From NCBI RefSeq assembly GCF_030272615.1, contig NC_081409.1, positions 647,682,468-647,746,467 on the forward strand: a DNA stretch of 64,000 nucleotides. The letters run 5' to 3'. Below are positions 23,015-35,470 of the stretch, piece after piece. The DNA comes from Cryptomeria japonica (Eukaryota; Streptophyta; Pinopsida; Cupressales; Cupressaceae). The notes beneath the pieces were generated by a model. The model did not search any database, was not told the DNA's origin, and saw only the letters and a list, made by a program, of their open reading frames with translations. The stretch's first letter is position 1. Each line of letters starts with the position of its first letter. The translations under genes were made by a program, and so were the position numbers.

Positions 23015-25704
23015 TGTTAGACACAATGTACCACTGAGAGGGGTGGTGAATCAGTGGTTTACAAACTTTTCCCTTTATCTACCCTATGTCTGAATACCGG
23101 TTAACATCCTATTACCTAGTGGGTCTATTGGTAAGATAAATTAAGACAATGCAATGCAAGAATACACAAGGGCACATCCCATAACACCAGTATATACGAG
23201 GAAAACCCAAGATGGGAAAAACCTCGGTAAGAAATGTTGGAGTCTACTGCTCCAATCCAGCCTCACAATGAAACACTTTGGTTACAACATTTTGGGCACC
23301 AACCCAAGGAGTACCACTCCTGTAGTTTATGGGCACCAACCTAAAGGAGCTACAACCCCTATTGTTTATGGGCACCAACCCAAAGGAGCTACAATCCCTG
23401 CACCGAGCACCAACTCAGTGGTCTACAAAGAATCATTATCAAATACAAAAGTAATAACCTGTTACAAGTGAATCTTGCAACCACTGCATATAATCTCTCT
23501 ATCGATATCACTCCTCTACTGTACCGGTTCTCTACTCTTCCTCTCACTCTGCCTCTCTTTAGCTTTCTGTTGGATCACTATCTTCTTCTCTCTGCTATAC
23601 TCTTCTACTGCTGCCTTACCAGATCAATTCTACCGGTTACCTTTCTTCTACTTTTTCTCTGCCGAATCTCCTCTTTACTTGCTCTTCTCTTCAACAGTCT
23701 CTGTAGACTTCCATCTGGTTCTAGCATTGCCGGTTGGCTTGAGTGATACTCTCTTGCAGCTTGTTGGTTGCTTTAACCTTACTAGTTAACTCTCTGCTAA
23801 AACCTATCACAAGTTGTCTCCCTTCTGCTCGATCTCTATAACCCTCTGTAGATATCACTCTTCATCTACTTCTCTATTTGGCCTTTGGCTTTACTTGACA
23901 GCATCTCTCTCTGAGGCAACAACCAATTTGTCTTCGGCCTGCATATTTCTAATCAAACTTTCCTGCCAAAAGCAACATTCAAACATGGTGCCTTAGAGTT
24001 TTTTCCACTAATCACACGGCACATTGAATCCAATCAGATCTCCTTCTAGAGATTGATCACCTCCAACAAATCAATCAAGCTCCGCCAATCTCGTGGCTTC
24101 GAATACACGTTTTCTAAGTTTATCAAACATGGCCCTGTATGTCGACCTGCATCTGTCAAACGCCATAAATGGTTCGATGATTTGCTTCACCAACTTCGAT
24201 TTGTATCCAGACATTCTACATCTATCAGTGCACTCAATGGATCAGATCAGATACGTCCTGCCTCAAGCTGCAACCCCTCTGCAACTCGACCCATAACAGT
24301 CACAGTCAACATTAAATGTCGACCAACTCTGGAACAACCTCACCGTCATGACATTTCATCGACCTATGCAAGCTTGTGACTTTAACTCCATGTGGTATCC
24401 CTGTCGGTATCCATCTCAGCTTAGACCTCTGTGTCAGTTTAGACAGGATCATCGACCAAACACTTAATGGGTGCACACCTACCAGACATCTAACCCTAGC
24501 TCACTAGGTCGAACCAACATGGTCACCGACCAATATCACACAACTGGTGTATGCTTCATACTATCAGTTCCTCTTTGCCTACCGGTTAACCTTCTTTCCT
24601 TCTCCTTCCTTGTGTCGGTGGATCTTGTTAGCCCAATCATAAATCATGCTGGTCTTCAATAGCATCCTTGGAGGACACATCATGTGCATCTTCATCAGAC
24701 TGAGTACTTCACCTTTGTCTCTCTGTCCACTTGGCTATATGTCGGTATTCTCCTTGTTTACCAATTTGCATTTTTCTTCTTTCATGCTGGTAGTGTGCAT
24801 GATATCTTCATGCCAACTATCTCCATCTGTTATGCATCTGTGGCAACACCACTTTCCATCTGCATACCGGTAACTCCATGTGTGCAATTGTAGAGCCTCA
24901 TTTTCATTTGATTGGTTCTCCTCTCAATCGGTTTGCCAAGAAGGCAAAATCACCATCTTAATTTTTCTTTCTCTACCTTGGTAGCACAACATGTTTTCTC
25001 ATGCTAAACCGGTGCACATCTTTGAACATATCCTAGGGAGGCTTCCTCATCTTCTACATTAGTCATTTGGTGTATGCACTCAATTACTTGACTTTTCTTT
25101 CTTTGTCTTATCCTAGAGAGTCATAATGCATTCCATGTATGTTAGGAGATAGGCCAAGTAATTATCACTTACTGGTAGAAGTGAATCCTTGTCTCCTGCG
25201 GGCCAATGACAAAAGAAAATCACTTATCAACATATTGTGCACATCAACTTCCAGTGTTGCACTAATATGACCTCCTGTGTGAGCAGCTACATCTCCTACA
25301 CATAATATCGTAGACATCCCCTTTGTCTACTTTACTAACTTGTTGCAGTCCAAACACTGTTGGTCATGTCACCATCCTGTTATGACCTAGTCTTCTAGTG
25401 GGTGTCCTGTAGTTTAACCTCCAACTCTTACTGGTGGACTGCACATGCTTCACCTCCGGCACCTCCGGTGTTGATATGATTCTTGTAACTTTCCAGTTGG
25501 CAGCCACTCAAAGCCAACACATTACTTACCGATCATCATACCATACCGGTCTGCAATGCATGTCTACAACACATGCCAACACTGACTTGTGTACCAATGA
25601 CCTGCAATACTTGGCTAACATCATTGTCACCAATACACTTCAATCTCCCATACCGGTTGTATCATTCTATACCGGTTGACATCAATGACAACACAATACC
25701 AACA
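23015..25704 (-). repeat. 3' LTR of element D
   Basis: Read on the minus strand it starts TGTTGGTATTGTGTTGTC and ends GTGTCTAACA, like the solo LTR at 4538-7099. It is 2.69 kb, about 1.45 kb longer than its partner at 47004-48241. Confidence 0.87.
23288..23412 (-). repeat. GGTTGTAGCTCC minisatellite in the D 3' LTR
   Basis: On the plus strand it reads gggcaccaacccaaaggagc followed by tacaacccctattgtttat, in three to four imperfect units. It corresponds to the array at 6665-6835 of the solo LTR. The D 5' LTR lacks it because of its internal deletion. Confidence 0.78.
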
Positions 25705-25722
25705 ATCTCCCCCTTTGGCCTT
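25705..25722 (-). other. Polypurine tract of element D
   Basis: The minus-strand sequence GGCCAAAGGGGGAGAT abuts the start of the D 3' LTR, as expected for the plus-strand primer of reverse transcription in Copia elements. It fixes D's orientation. Confidence 0.85.
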
Positions 25723-26441
25723 GATGTTGACACATGTAGTATCCAACATGCTACATATTCTTTCTCTCCCTTTGTGTGATTCATGGATTCTCATACATGT
25801 AGTATGCGGCATACTACAGAATCTCTTTCTGCCTTTGACAACAATGGCAAAGGGCACTGTTAGGGTTTCACTCCTTGTGTCTCCCAGGTATTGACAGATT
25901 GGTCTAGCCCCTGTTCCTTTACCGAATGCTCCTCCTCCTTCAACCATCATTTGTTACATTTTCTCAAGTCACAACACTTGAGATGGAGGGCACAACCACC
26001 ATCTGACACCAATTATCTAGCAACCAAGTGTATATGAAGACCGGAGATATATGCATATATAATACTGAAACCAATTGAAGACCCACGTGTTAGTGAATAC
26101 ACCATACCTGTTGGTCAAACTGCATCATCTCCCCTTGATATGCAGAAGCCATTCTGACCCCAAAATGCTGATACCAAGTGTTGAAGTGAACATTGATACC
26201 AATTGTATCTCCTCTGATACCAAATGCATGTTATGTTGTGCAGGTAACTTATATCTCCCTCTATACTAGTCCATGGTGCAGCATCATTGATACTTGATTT
26301 CCTCCTGTCTCAAGTGTATCAGGGACCAATCACAAGATATGAGTGTGAATTCCCCTTGAATCATAGCCCCCTAGTCTTCATTTTCTGTCAAGTCCTAAAC
26401 TGGTACCCCAAACTGTACTTTGTACCGGTGGAAGTGAGCAT
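25723..26441 (-). other. 3' interior of element D
   Basis: About 720 bases with no recognisable protein. Two copies of a short segment (gacacatgtagtatccaacatg and catacatgtagtatgcggcat) lie near 25730 and 25790. The last five bases, AGCAT (26437-26441), are the left target duplication of element C. Confidence 0.5.
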
Positions 26442-27464
26442 TGTTGGTATTTTGGATATGTTGATATGGTTTTGTCATTGATGTCAAACCCTATTAACAC
26501 TTATCAACTCTGGCACTTGGAGAATTGACAATGTTACCGGCAAGCAAGTGACTTATGCACAGTCACTGGTATCTGGTACACTGGTAGGATATCTTGTTCA
26601 CTGACACTTGGAATGACATGGAAAATACTTGGTTATGTCGAAGACATTGTTTGAACACATTGTCTTGGAGATTTGTTCATTGGTATATTCGTGTTTGCAT
26701 GCTTGTTGTTACCGGCAAATAGGTCCAGGATAAGCACCGACAAACTTATCTATTCGAGATCAGCACAGCACGCTATGGAGATGATTTTTGTTGTTATTGT
26801 AAATGCATTGAGCCTACATCATGCATCGGATATTGTTTTATTTGTAAATTGATTTTATTGTAACATCTTTTAGAGCTGACCTACTAAAATTGGTCTTAGG
26901 TTATGGTATAAATGTAAGATCTTATTTGTAAGATCGATATGTGAATGTGAGAAGGATTGTAATTTGGTATATGCGAATATAAGCAAAGCTATACATGTAG
27001 ACATCATTTTAAGGTTGAAGGAAGGTTTTTGTGAAGACATATTAGAAGTGAACCGGTATTGAATCTAGCATATGAAGATGCTATTTTGAGTAGTACATCA
27101 TTATTGGATTTAACCATCCAATTGTAGTTAGTGTGACTCCTATTTGTGTTTGAGCAATGAGCTCTAGGCAATTGGCCTTTCTGCATGTGCAAACCCCATT
27201 TGTATACACATACTATCTGCAGTGGTTTTTTCCCTGTCAGGGTTTTCACGTACAAATATTGGTGTTATGTGTTGTGGATGTTATTGTCTTTCTGTTTCGT
27301 GCATTAATCTTTACCGGTACTGCAATTAACTGATAAACTGTTTACCGACATAAAGTTTGGTTTACAGGTATTAAGCATTAAGGTTGGTTAAGTTGTTTTT
27401 GGTTTAAATTTGTTTGACAGCTGATTCACTCCCCCCCCCCCTCAGTTGTCTCTGGGACCTAACA
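26442..27464 (+). repeat. 5' LTR of element C
   Basis: 1,023 bases, TGTTGGTATTTTGG to GGGACCTAACA. A TATAAAT at 26907-26913 follows a block conserved in the 3' LTR. An indel near 27225 distinguishes the LTRs, the 3' copy having additional bases at about 44104-44140. A run of ten C lies at about 27431. Confidence 0.92.
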
Positions 27465-27465
27465 A

Positions 27466-27478
27466 TTGGTATCAGAGC
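27466..27478 (+). other. Primer binding site of element C
   Basis: TTGGTATCAGAGC, the canonical plant initiator tRNA-Met complement, lies one base after the LTR end. Confidence 0.9.
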
Positions 27479-27521
27479 TTAGTCCTCTTTTTGCAGAAGT
27501 TTAACAGTTTGAGGAGATCCA

Positions 27522-28689
27522 ATATCTACTAACTATTTCAGGAAGGACAGTCCTAAACTTAATCCAACCAACTATGGCATATGGAAGATCAGGATGGAGA
27601 TACATCTGAATTGCATTGGAAAGGACATCTGGGATGTTACAAAGAATGGATATACTGCTCCTACTTCTAGTCAGCCTAATCCACCAACCTTAGGAAAATA
27701 TGGAGAAAATGATTGCAAAGCAAGCGAAGCACTTTTGAGCGCATTATCAGATCAGCAAATCATCTTATTATCTGATAGATCTACTGCTAAAGCTATTTGG
27801 GACCATTTGGAAACATTGAATGAAGGAGATTCCACAGTCAAAGTTGAAAAACGTGAAAGCTTCCGGGTCAGGTATCAAATTCTAAAAATGGAAGAAGATG
27901 AAAGGATTTCTGCTTTTATGGAAAGAGTAAATGAAATTGTTTTGGGTATTAAATGTTTTGGAGGAACCTTAAGTGAAGATGAAATTGTTTCAAAATTTTT
28001 AAGAGGATTGCCACTGGCATATAAAATGAAAGTTACTGCTATAAATGAGTTAAGAACAATGCCTAATACATCAGTAACTAGGGACACATTGATTGCAAAA
28101 CTTTCAGATTTTGAAATTGAGGAATTTGGTCTTGTTGCTACTATAAAGACATATTTATCTTTTGAGGGATCAACATCATGTGCACCATCATTTGACAAGT
28201 CTGATTGGAAAGCCTTCTAAGAAAAAGAACTTGAAGAAAACGGGAGAGAAAATGAAGAACTTGAAGAACTTGAAGCACTATTTGCAAGGAAAATGCCTAA
28301 AGGTCCAGTTGGAAGTAAGTATGAAGGTAAAGCACCCTTTTAAATGTTTTAACTGGAATAAGATTGGTCATATGGCTTCAAGATGCCCTGATAGACATGG
28401 AAGATTGAGAGAAGAAGCTAGAAGAACATACAAGCCTAACCTTGAATATTAGAGATACAAATTTAAGAAGAATAAAGACAAATCTTGTTATCTTGTTGAT
28501 GAAGGAGTCACTGATGATTTTGATGAGGACCCGACAGACAATGGATGGGTCTTTGTTGCTATAGCAGAAGATCAACCGACACCTACTGTTCAACCGGTAG
28601 AGCAGGCTCTGGCAGCTAAAGTTGAAGTTAAGGATGTATGGATCATTGATTCAGGGTGTTCACATCATATGACTGGTGATAAAGGTAAA
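27522..28689 (+). pseudogene. Gag and protease start of element C
   Basis: Copia Gag (UBN2-like, with NYGIWKIRMEIHL near the start and LRGLPLAYKMKVTAI centrally) runs open to a stop at about 28218, then continues after frameshifts. The CCHC knuckle at 28345-28386 reads CFNWNKIGHMASRC, with Trp for the second Cys. The protease motif VWIIDSGCSHHMTG follows at about 28637-28680 and is cut by element B after 28689. The likely original start codon at 27522 is ATA, not ATG, and the first in-frame ATG is at 27594. Gag would package RNA; the protease would cleave the polyprotein. Confidence 0.9.
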
Positions 28690-31600
28690 TGTTATTGAAA
28701 TTTTCATTATATTTACAATTCAATGGAAAATTTTAGTACCTAGGCAAAGATTATAGTTACATAAGTGAAATCTTTCAATTGTTATTTTATTCATTATATT
28801 TTGTACAGTTGAAATAATTACGAGAAGTAATCTACAGAGCAAAAGAAAGGATTACGAGAAGTAATCTACAAATAAATTTTCTCTCACACAAGATCGTGAG
28901 AGTAATCCTTACTTTCCTATGCAAAGGAGAAAAAGTGAATTAAATAAAGAAAATGCATAGATAAGATAAGAAAGGAACCAGCCATTGCCTGGAGGTATAT
29001 GGCTGGCGTAAGTTTGCTCTCAAAATCGTAAGTCTGCATTTTCGGAATCCGTTCTCTTCCTGTCTCCTCCTTGTCCTAAAAAAGTCAAATGGTGAAGTGG
29101 GTTAGATCAAAAGATCTAAGCAATGACTAAATGTCTACTTATCTTACCTATACATTTGCATCATTAATCAAGGTCCACTTGTCACAGAAAAATAAACATC
29201 TTGGAAGACAAATAAAAAAAGATCATCTTCACTGCTTGCAGAATTATTGTTTTCTAACTGTTTGTTTAATGTGCAGAGATAGGTAAAGAACTGCAAATTT
29301 CAGAGGTTTTATTATGAGTGGGGTTAAATGAGGCTCCCACAAGGGTTGAGCCCAGCTCATAGAAACCATGTGTTTGTTCAGAGGGTACTTGCAGGTATAT
29401 ACAAGAAGCATAAGATGGTGTAAAAGCAGCCACAAATGCTGCAGAAGATCAGGGGAAAAGAGAAGATAAAGATAATGTTTCACAAGATGTAATTGCAATA
29501 GTGACACTTTGCATACTAGGTGAATGACTAGCACCCCAAAAAAATTTCACTTCAAGGAGGTTGTCAACTAGTGGTTTCAAACACATAAAAGATGGGAATG
29601 AAACCAATGTGTTAGATTTTTCAAAATACAATAAGTCATGCCTTGGCTGGTTAAAAGATTAGATGGAGTTTGCACATTGTAAGATCCATTTTGTCTAGAA
29701 AGCACCAATATTCTCAGTCTTTATCAAGATGTGGTACTTCCAACATGGAAGTTTGCATATGCCCTGGCACAAATCATTCTGAGAGGGTGGCAATTTTTAC
29801 ATAGTTCCTGAAAGGTACTTGCTCCAATATAAACTGCAGATTGACACACATGAAGTTTGTACAAATGAGAGTTGCCCTTTCAGACATGTGAATGTGAATC
29901 CCAAAGCACCTATTTGTGATGAATTTCTCAAAGGCTTTTTTCCTGACAACGATGCGTGCAAATATAAGTCTAAATACATCAGAAGAAGATAGCAGCAAGG
30001 ATGATGTGACTGAAGATAATATCTTACATAGAGACAAGGTATTTTTCTTTAGACTAAAATGCAAACAAAAGCCCCAATTTCCTTTTCGAAAAAGCAGAGA
30101 TACAGAGAAATTTGCAGAATTTCATACCCAGAAAAGTGCAGAAAGAACAGACAATAAAAACCATCAACGTTTTTTGTGCCTTTTGAAATTTGCTAAAAAT
30201 TGGTGCGTAAAGAAACCATCAGCAATTTTTCCATCCATAGGAAATTAACAGAGTTTCAATGAATTACAAATTGCAAAAAAATTCTGTACGTAAAAAATGC
30301 AGATGGAGTTTCTTTTCTATTAAATGCCAAAAAGTTCCAAATTCTTTTTGAAAAATGGAAAACCCAGAAACTTACAGAGATTACAAGAAATGTAAATAAA
30401 ATCCATTTATGCAGTTTCTTGTGCAGAAAGTTTCAGAGATTTCTTCTTCAACAGTAAAAATGCAAGCAAAGCTGGTGAATAAATGTACATTCACTGATTT
30501 TCAAAGGGAAAGTGAAAATTGCAGAGTTTCCTTTATTATGCAAATGTCGAGTTCACAGTCGGAATAATGAAAAAATGTAGAGTTTTCGAATTATCTTTTC
30601 AGCAAAAGAACATTGTAAAAATACCTTTCATTCTTTTCAAATGGAGTAATTCCGTGGCTTTATGAAAACCCCTAAGATTTCCAACGCAAGACTAGACCTG
30701 TTAAGTCCTAGAAAACAGATGCATAGAAGGAGTCAATGCACAAAACCAGTTCCCATCTCCATGTTCGAACCCTAGCATCTCAGCGTTTTTCTCTTCAACA
30801 AAGTTTCACAAAAGCAAAATGACTAATGATTTTAGGTTTTCATCCTTATATTCCTCTCTTGCTTTGCCTTTTCCCATTTTAATGGGGTTGTATTTCATTT
30901 ATGAAATGCGACATAATACATACATGGTGGTCGAAGTTTCCCCAAACTCCCACTTATGTGTTATTATAAACTTTGCCTAGCTGTGGGGAGGCTTTAAAAC
31001 CCTTAAGTCTTTTTTGGACTTATAAAATTTAAAGGATGTAAATTAACTTAAATATTTATTCATTATATTAATGTTGAAAAAAAAAAAAAAATTTCCTAGC
31101 AACATTAACATAATTAATAAATATTTAATTTAATTGTTTTGCACATGTAAAAAATTTCCTAGCAATATTCCTAAAGGAAATTAAATTTTTTTGCATCTTT
31201 TAATTTTAGGATTCAATACATTTCTCCCATATACACATGATAATGTAAAATGAATATTTAATTGGATGGATTATAAATCCAATTAATATTTATTATAATT
31301 GTGTTTTAAAAATCATTCCCAATATGCACATGGAAGGAAAATATTGAACCTTAGATAGGTGAAGTTATTACAAGAACTTGGGGTCGAATTTGGGCATGAA
31401 ATGCAGTTATTCCTAAGTTTGGGCTATTTCTCCAACATTTAGAGCTTGATTTTGAGTATTTCATGGGTCAACCTTCAGTTGACCAAGTGTTTACACCTGA
31501 TTTCACGCAAATATGCAGAGTTTGAAGCCTTTTTGTGGGGCTTCCTTTCCCTACTCGGATTTCAAGATATTTTTTACTTGGAGATCGCTCATGGAGACTT

Positions 31601-32297
31601 TCAGTTAAGCACTAGTCATCCTATCCTTGCCTTTGGAAGGCTTTTTGCATAAAGGAAGGAAGGATTTCAGTTTATGGGGGTTTTGCATTTTTTCTCAAGC
31701 CTAGCTGAGTTTTGTATCTTGTAACCCATGTTGCAGTTCTGATAGAAGATTTCAATAAAGATATCAGTTTATGCCTTATCATTTTTGAGTTATTTTTCAT
31801 TGTGTGATTGAGAGCAATTTTTATTTTTGTGTTATTTGTGAAATAACCTTTCTTGAATTTTCTGTCTCATGCATGAATCACAGGTCATGCATTGTGGTTT
31901 ATCAAAATAATTGTTTCTGAAAGTCATTTCCTTTCAAATTTTTGAGCAATAACCCTTTGTATGAAACACTTTTTTGTGATATGAATTCAGAGATGTCATA
32001 TGAGTAGAACAGGTGCATTTAAAAGAGTCTTTATGTTATCTTTGAGACCATTTGGTGTATCACCTTGTTTATGTTGTTAGCAGTTCTTTCATCCTTATTT
32101 CTTATTCTCTCTCCCTTTTCCTCAAAGGTTTTTCTTAAGGTCTTGTTCGAGTAGTGATACCTCGTTTTTCAGGAACTGGCCTATCCGGAGGTTCAATCAT
32201 AATAATAGTTTACCCACAGACTTGTGATTGTCCCCATGTTTACCCAAAGTGCTAGGTTTTAATAGCTTAGTATCGGGTGCACTTTTGGGCCTTAACA
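28690..32297 (+). repeat. 5' LTR of element B (3.6 kb)
   Basis: Starts TGTTATTGAAATTTTC; ends TTGGGCCTTAACA just before the primer site. The first 740 bases match the 3' LTR closely. The middle has no partner in the window and shows no convincing gene; a run of 13-14 A lies at about 31078-31091 and AATAAA at about 31755. Paired hairpins lie at 28817 and 28851. Confidence 0.85.
28816..28871. repeat. Paired ATTACgagaaGTAAT hairpins in the B LTR
   Basis: Two copies of the inverted motif ATTACGAGAAGTAATCTACA start at 28817 and 28851 (34 bases apart). The same pair occurs in the 3' LTR near 39326 and 39360. Placement upstream in the LTR and conservation in both copies suggest a promoter-proximal protein site, which is inference. 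Confidence 0.7.
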
Positions 32298-32300
32298 GTT

Positions 32301-32320
32301 TTGGCACGCCCGGTGGGACC
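32301..32320 (+). other. Primer binding site of element B
   Basis: TTGGCACGCCCGGTGGGACC begins three bases after the LTR. It differs from the initiator-tRNA site of the Copia elements and resembles the GC-rich TTGGCGCCC... sites of plant Tat-type Gypsy elements. The tRNA cannot be named from sequence alone. Confidence 0.75.
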
Positions 32321-32665
32321 TTTTCCTTAAGGTTAGAGATTTCTATTGCTCTTATTGATATATTTGTATATCTGGCGACTCTGTTTGTGAAAAGAGTGGA
32401 AAAGATCAGTGTTTTTCATATTTTATGATACAGATACAGACTAGGAGCTCAATTTCTTTTGAGTATTTGTAGCTAGAGCCTCCTAGGAGAAGAGGAAGAA
32501 CACTTGCAAGGGCTCAGCCTTTGAACTATTTTTCAGTTATCAACACCTAATTTTCAAGTGTACAGAAGGAGAGAAAGACCATCCAAACAAAAGGAAATCA
32601 GGCATTCAGCAAGTCCAACTTCCAGATCAGTAGCATCTGATCCTCAAATTTCAACATTTCCATGA

Positions 32666-33910
32666 TTGACAGTAAGTATTACATCTGCTACAACACCTGT
32701 TTTACCTGCTATTTTTTCATTTACAACTGTTGTTCCTCCTGTTTTTCTTAGAATGGCACTCCCAAGAGTGCATGCATTTGTTCCTTTTGATCAAGGCAGC
32801 CCCTTGAACTTTGTACAACATCATGATGTGCCATTGGTAGCACTTAAAGGTTTGCTTGATTTTACTGGTGAAAGTCAGACTACAACGATTGATCACATAA
32901 GAGATGTTGTGTCCCTATGTAGTGTGCATCATGTTACAGAGGAAGATGTGGCTGTTAAATTATTGGCAGCATCATTCAAGGGTAAAGCCTTAGAGTGGTA
33001 TAGAACGTTGGCTGTAGCCTCAATAAATTCATGGGATGCGCTCGGTGAACTATTTACCAAACATTTTGAAGACAAATCAGATCACTTGTCTTTGGTAGAG
33101 CAGCTGACCACCATCAAACGTGCTCCTCAAGAGCAGATGATGGACTTCAACAACCATTTTCAAAAGACGTGGAATAGGATTCCTGTTTCGGTAAGACCTT
33201 CAGCTGATCATGCTTTTTTATATTATTTAAATAGCTTAAATAGTGATATATCAGTGATGATACAGTCTATGGGGGGTGTATCTTTGCCCCAATCTTTTGG
33301 TATTTCTGTGAGAGCTGAAAATAGTCTTATCCAAGTGGGTAAAATAGCACCCAGACCTCCAATGCCTATTTTTCCAAATATTCAGTCTAACATGCGATTA
33401 AATATACCACCATTCAATCCTTTGCCAATCGTTCCTAGCCAAGAAATAGTGGTTGCAGGATCTTCTCCTGAGTTTCAAGATATTAAGAACAACCAACAAA
33501 AGATTGAAGGATTGCTGCAAACTTTCAGCAATGAGCTTGTAAACCTTAAAAAACAGCAGTTTCAGCCTAGACAACCTTATCAGGCTCAGAATCAAGTTGT
33601 AAATTAACCTTTCCAGCAACTAAACCAAGGCCAATACCAAGGTAATAGGCAACCATATCAGAATAATAATGCTGCTAGAAATAGACAGACTGTCAATCAA
33701 AGGCCTTATAGGTCCTATGCACCTGCACCTTTGAATGCAGTTAGAGATATCATCCCTACTCAAAATAATCTAGCCGCAGAATTTGACTGGTGTTATCCTT
33801 GCAGTCAACCTCATAATCAAGCTATGTGTTCAAATGGAGTTATAAATCAAGCTCTAATGGTTCAGGGTACTTCAACTTTACAGTATGTGCCTGAGACTGA
33901 ACCTGAGTAG
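32666..33910 (+). pseudogene. Gag of element B
   Basis: Retrotransposon Gag core (KLLAASFKGKALEWYRTLAV ... WDALGELFTKHFEDK) at roughly residues 90-140, then a glutamine/proline-rich tail and a CCHC-like knuckle WCYPCSQPHNQAMC near 33790-33830. The upstream part of the frame has no ATG; the first in-frame ATG is at 32753. In-frame stops occur at 33605-33607 and 33908-33910, and the frame then continues into protease, so Gag and Pol were one polyprotein. Gag would form the cytoplasmic particle. Confidence 0.88.
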
Positions 33911-35470
33911 CAACAGGATATAATCTCAACTGATGCTACTTACATAAATTGGCAAGGAGATGAGTGTTGTGCTATAAGCACAGATGATCCTCCTGTTGCT
34001 GTATACAACAGAGCTAAGAAAAGAGCCTTAGATAATGATTCTGCACACAAAAATAAAGATACAATAGCAACAGACTCAGTTGTGCCTAGAGTACAACATA
34101 TTCTACAAAAAACTCATCCCGTGACAACTCATGAGCAGCAACAACATCAATTACTCCCTATTGTTGCTAAGGTCCAGCCAAAGGTACACGCTACTATTCT
34201 GTTCAATATAGTTGAAAATATGAAAAAAATGAATGTGACTATGTCTATGTGGGGTTCTTTAGCTATTCTAGGGCAGATTGAATTGTTGAAGCAGGCCTTA
34301 TCTGATGAGGTAGCTTCTAAACAAGTTGCAAATGAACCCCACAAGGTAGTATTGACCAATCAAGAAGCTGCACCTCAGAACAGCGACAAGAAAGGGATTA
34401 AAATTCAAGGTAAAGATGTGAAACCTCCTCCTTTTTATGTCTCTTTGATCATTGGGGATAAGCTGGTTCATAATTGTATGGTTGATAGTGGAGCTACAAG
34501 CTCAGTAATGCCAAAAAGGGTAGCAGATCAGTTAGGATTAGTATATGAACCTCTTGAGAAAGGAGTAGTGCAATTAAATGGCTCATGTGTTAATACAGTT
34601 GGTCTCATAAAAGGAGCAAGTTTAACCCTTCATGCTTGCCTCAATTTCTCCATATCTCAAGACATTTATGTGATTGATTTACCCCCATACGTTGCTCTTT
34701 GTTTATCAAGGGAATTCACAGCTAAAATTGGGGGATATCTTTCATCAGACTGGTCTCATATGCTTTTTCGAACCAGATATGGTGCAAAGGTCACTATAAA
34801 ATCCGAGGTTCTTGCTAAAAATCACATTGAACCTTATGTGCCCAGTCCAATTAATGCTAACTGTTTAGCCTTTGAACAAGAAGATCTTTCTGCATCATCT
34901 CCTAATACACAGATTGATGGTATTCCAGACATCCTCTTGGATGAATGGGCAGCTGAAGATGCTCATAATGTAGAAAACAACAAGGTGGAAGATGCTGGTT
35001 TCAGGATTTATATGATTTGTGAACCAGATTCTATTATGCCAAATCTTGTAAAAGATACAAGTGAATTTTCAGAACAACATAATCAAGTTTGGCAGTTGTT
35101 CTTTGATGGATCAAAAAGAAAAAATAGGGTAGGTGGAGGTGCAATGCTTGTATCTCCACAAGGTGAGAAATATTTTTCAGCTTATCACTTTGCTTTTCCT
35201 TGTTCTAATAATAATGCTGAATATGAAGGTTTGATTCAAGGATTGGAGTGGGCTAGGAAAAGGCAAATCAGATGTTTGTAGGTCTTTGGTGATAGTGAGT
35301 TAATTGTCAATCAAGTCAGAGGTTTGCATACTATTAAGAATGATGTTTTAAAGTTATACAAGAATAGGGTTTGGGATATTATAGAAGAATTTGATGCATT
35401 TAACCTGATATCCATTCCTAGAAGCTAGAATTAGCATGCTGATAGACTTGCTGCTGTAGGTGCACAATTC
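33911..35470 (+). pseudogene. Protease and archaeal-type RNase H of element B
   Basis: Same frame as Gag. The aspartic protease motif VDSGATSSVMPK has its Asp at about 34484. After about 200 residues an RNase H domain begins: FFDGS (Asp at 35105), NNNAEYEGL (Glu at 35219), VFGDSELIV (Asp at 35291) and HADRLA (Asp at 35441), the full catalytic set of the archaeal-type RNase HI found in plant Tat elements. It would degrade RNA in the RNA-DNA hybrid. Stops interrupt it at 35279, 35426 and 35432. In well-described Tat/Ogre elements this domain lies after the ordinary RNase H; here it precedes reverse transcriptase. Confidence 0.85.

Noticed and set aside
23468-23789. Plus-strand overlapping open frames of about 100 codons rich in Leu and Ser, membrane-like.
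   Set aside because: They are the antisense of a purine-rich part of the D LTR leader; no start context, and the solo LTR copy does not preserve them as a protein.
25627-25950. Minus-strand open frame of 107 codons.
   Set aside because: It crosses the polypurine tract and LTR border of element D, so it cannot be a real gene of D.
27594-28220. 208-codon frame considered as a domesticated host Gag gene.
   Set aside because: It lies in place between the C primer site and protease, with a frameshift and a mutated start; an ordinary decayed Copia gag.
29774-30248. Open frames on both strands in the B 5' LTR.
   Set aside because: LTR sequence, no family motif, no supporting second copy.
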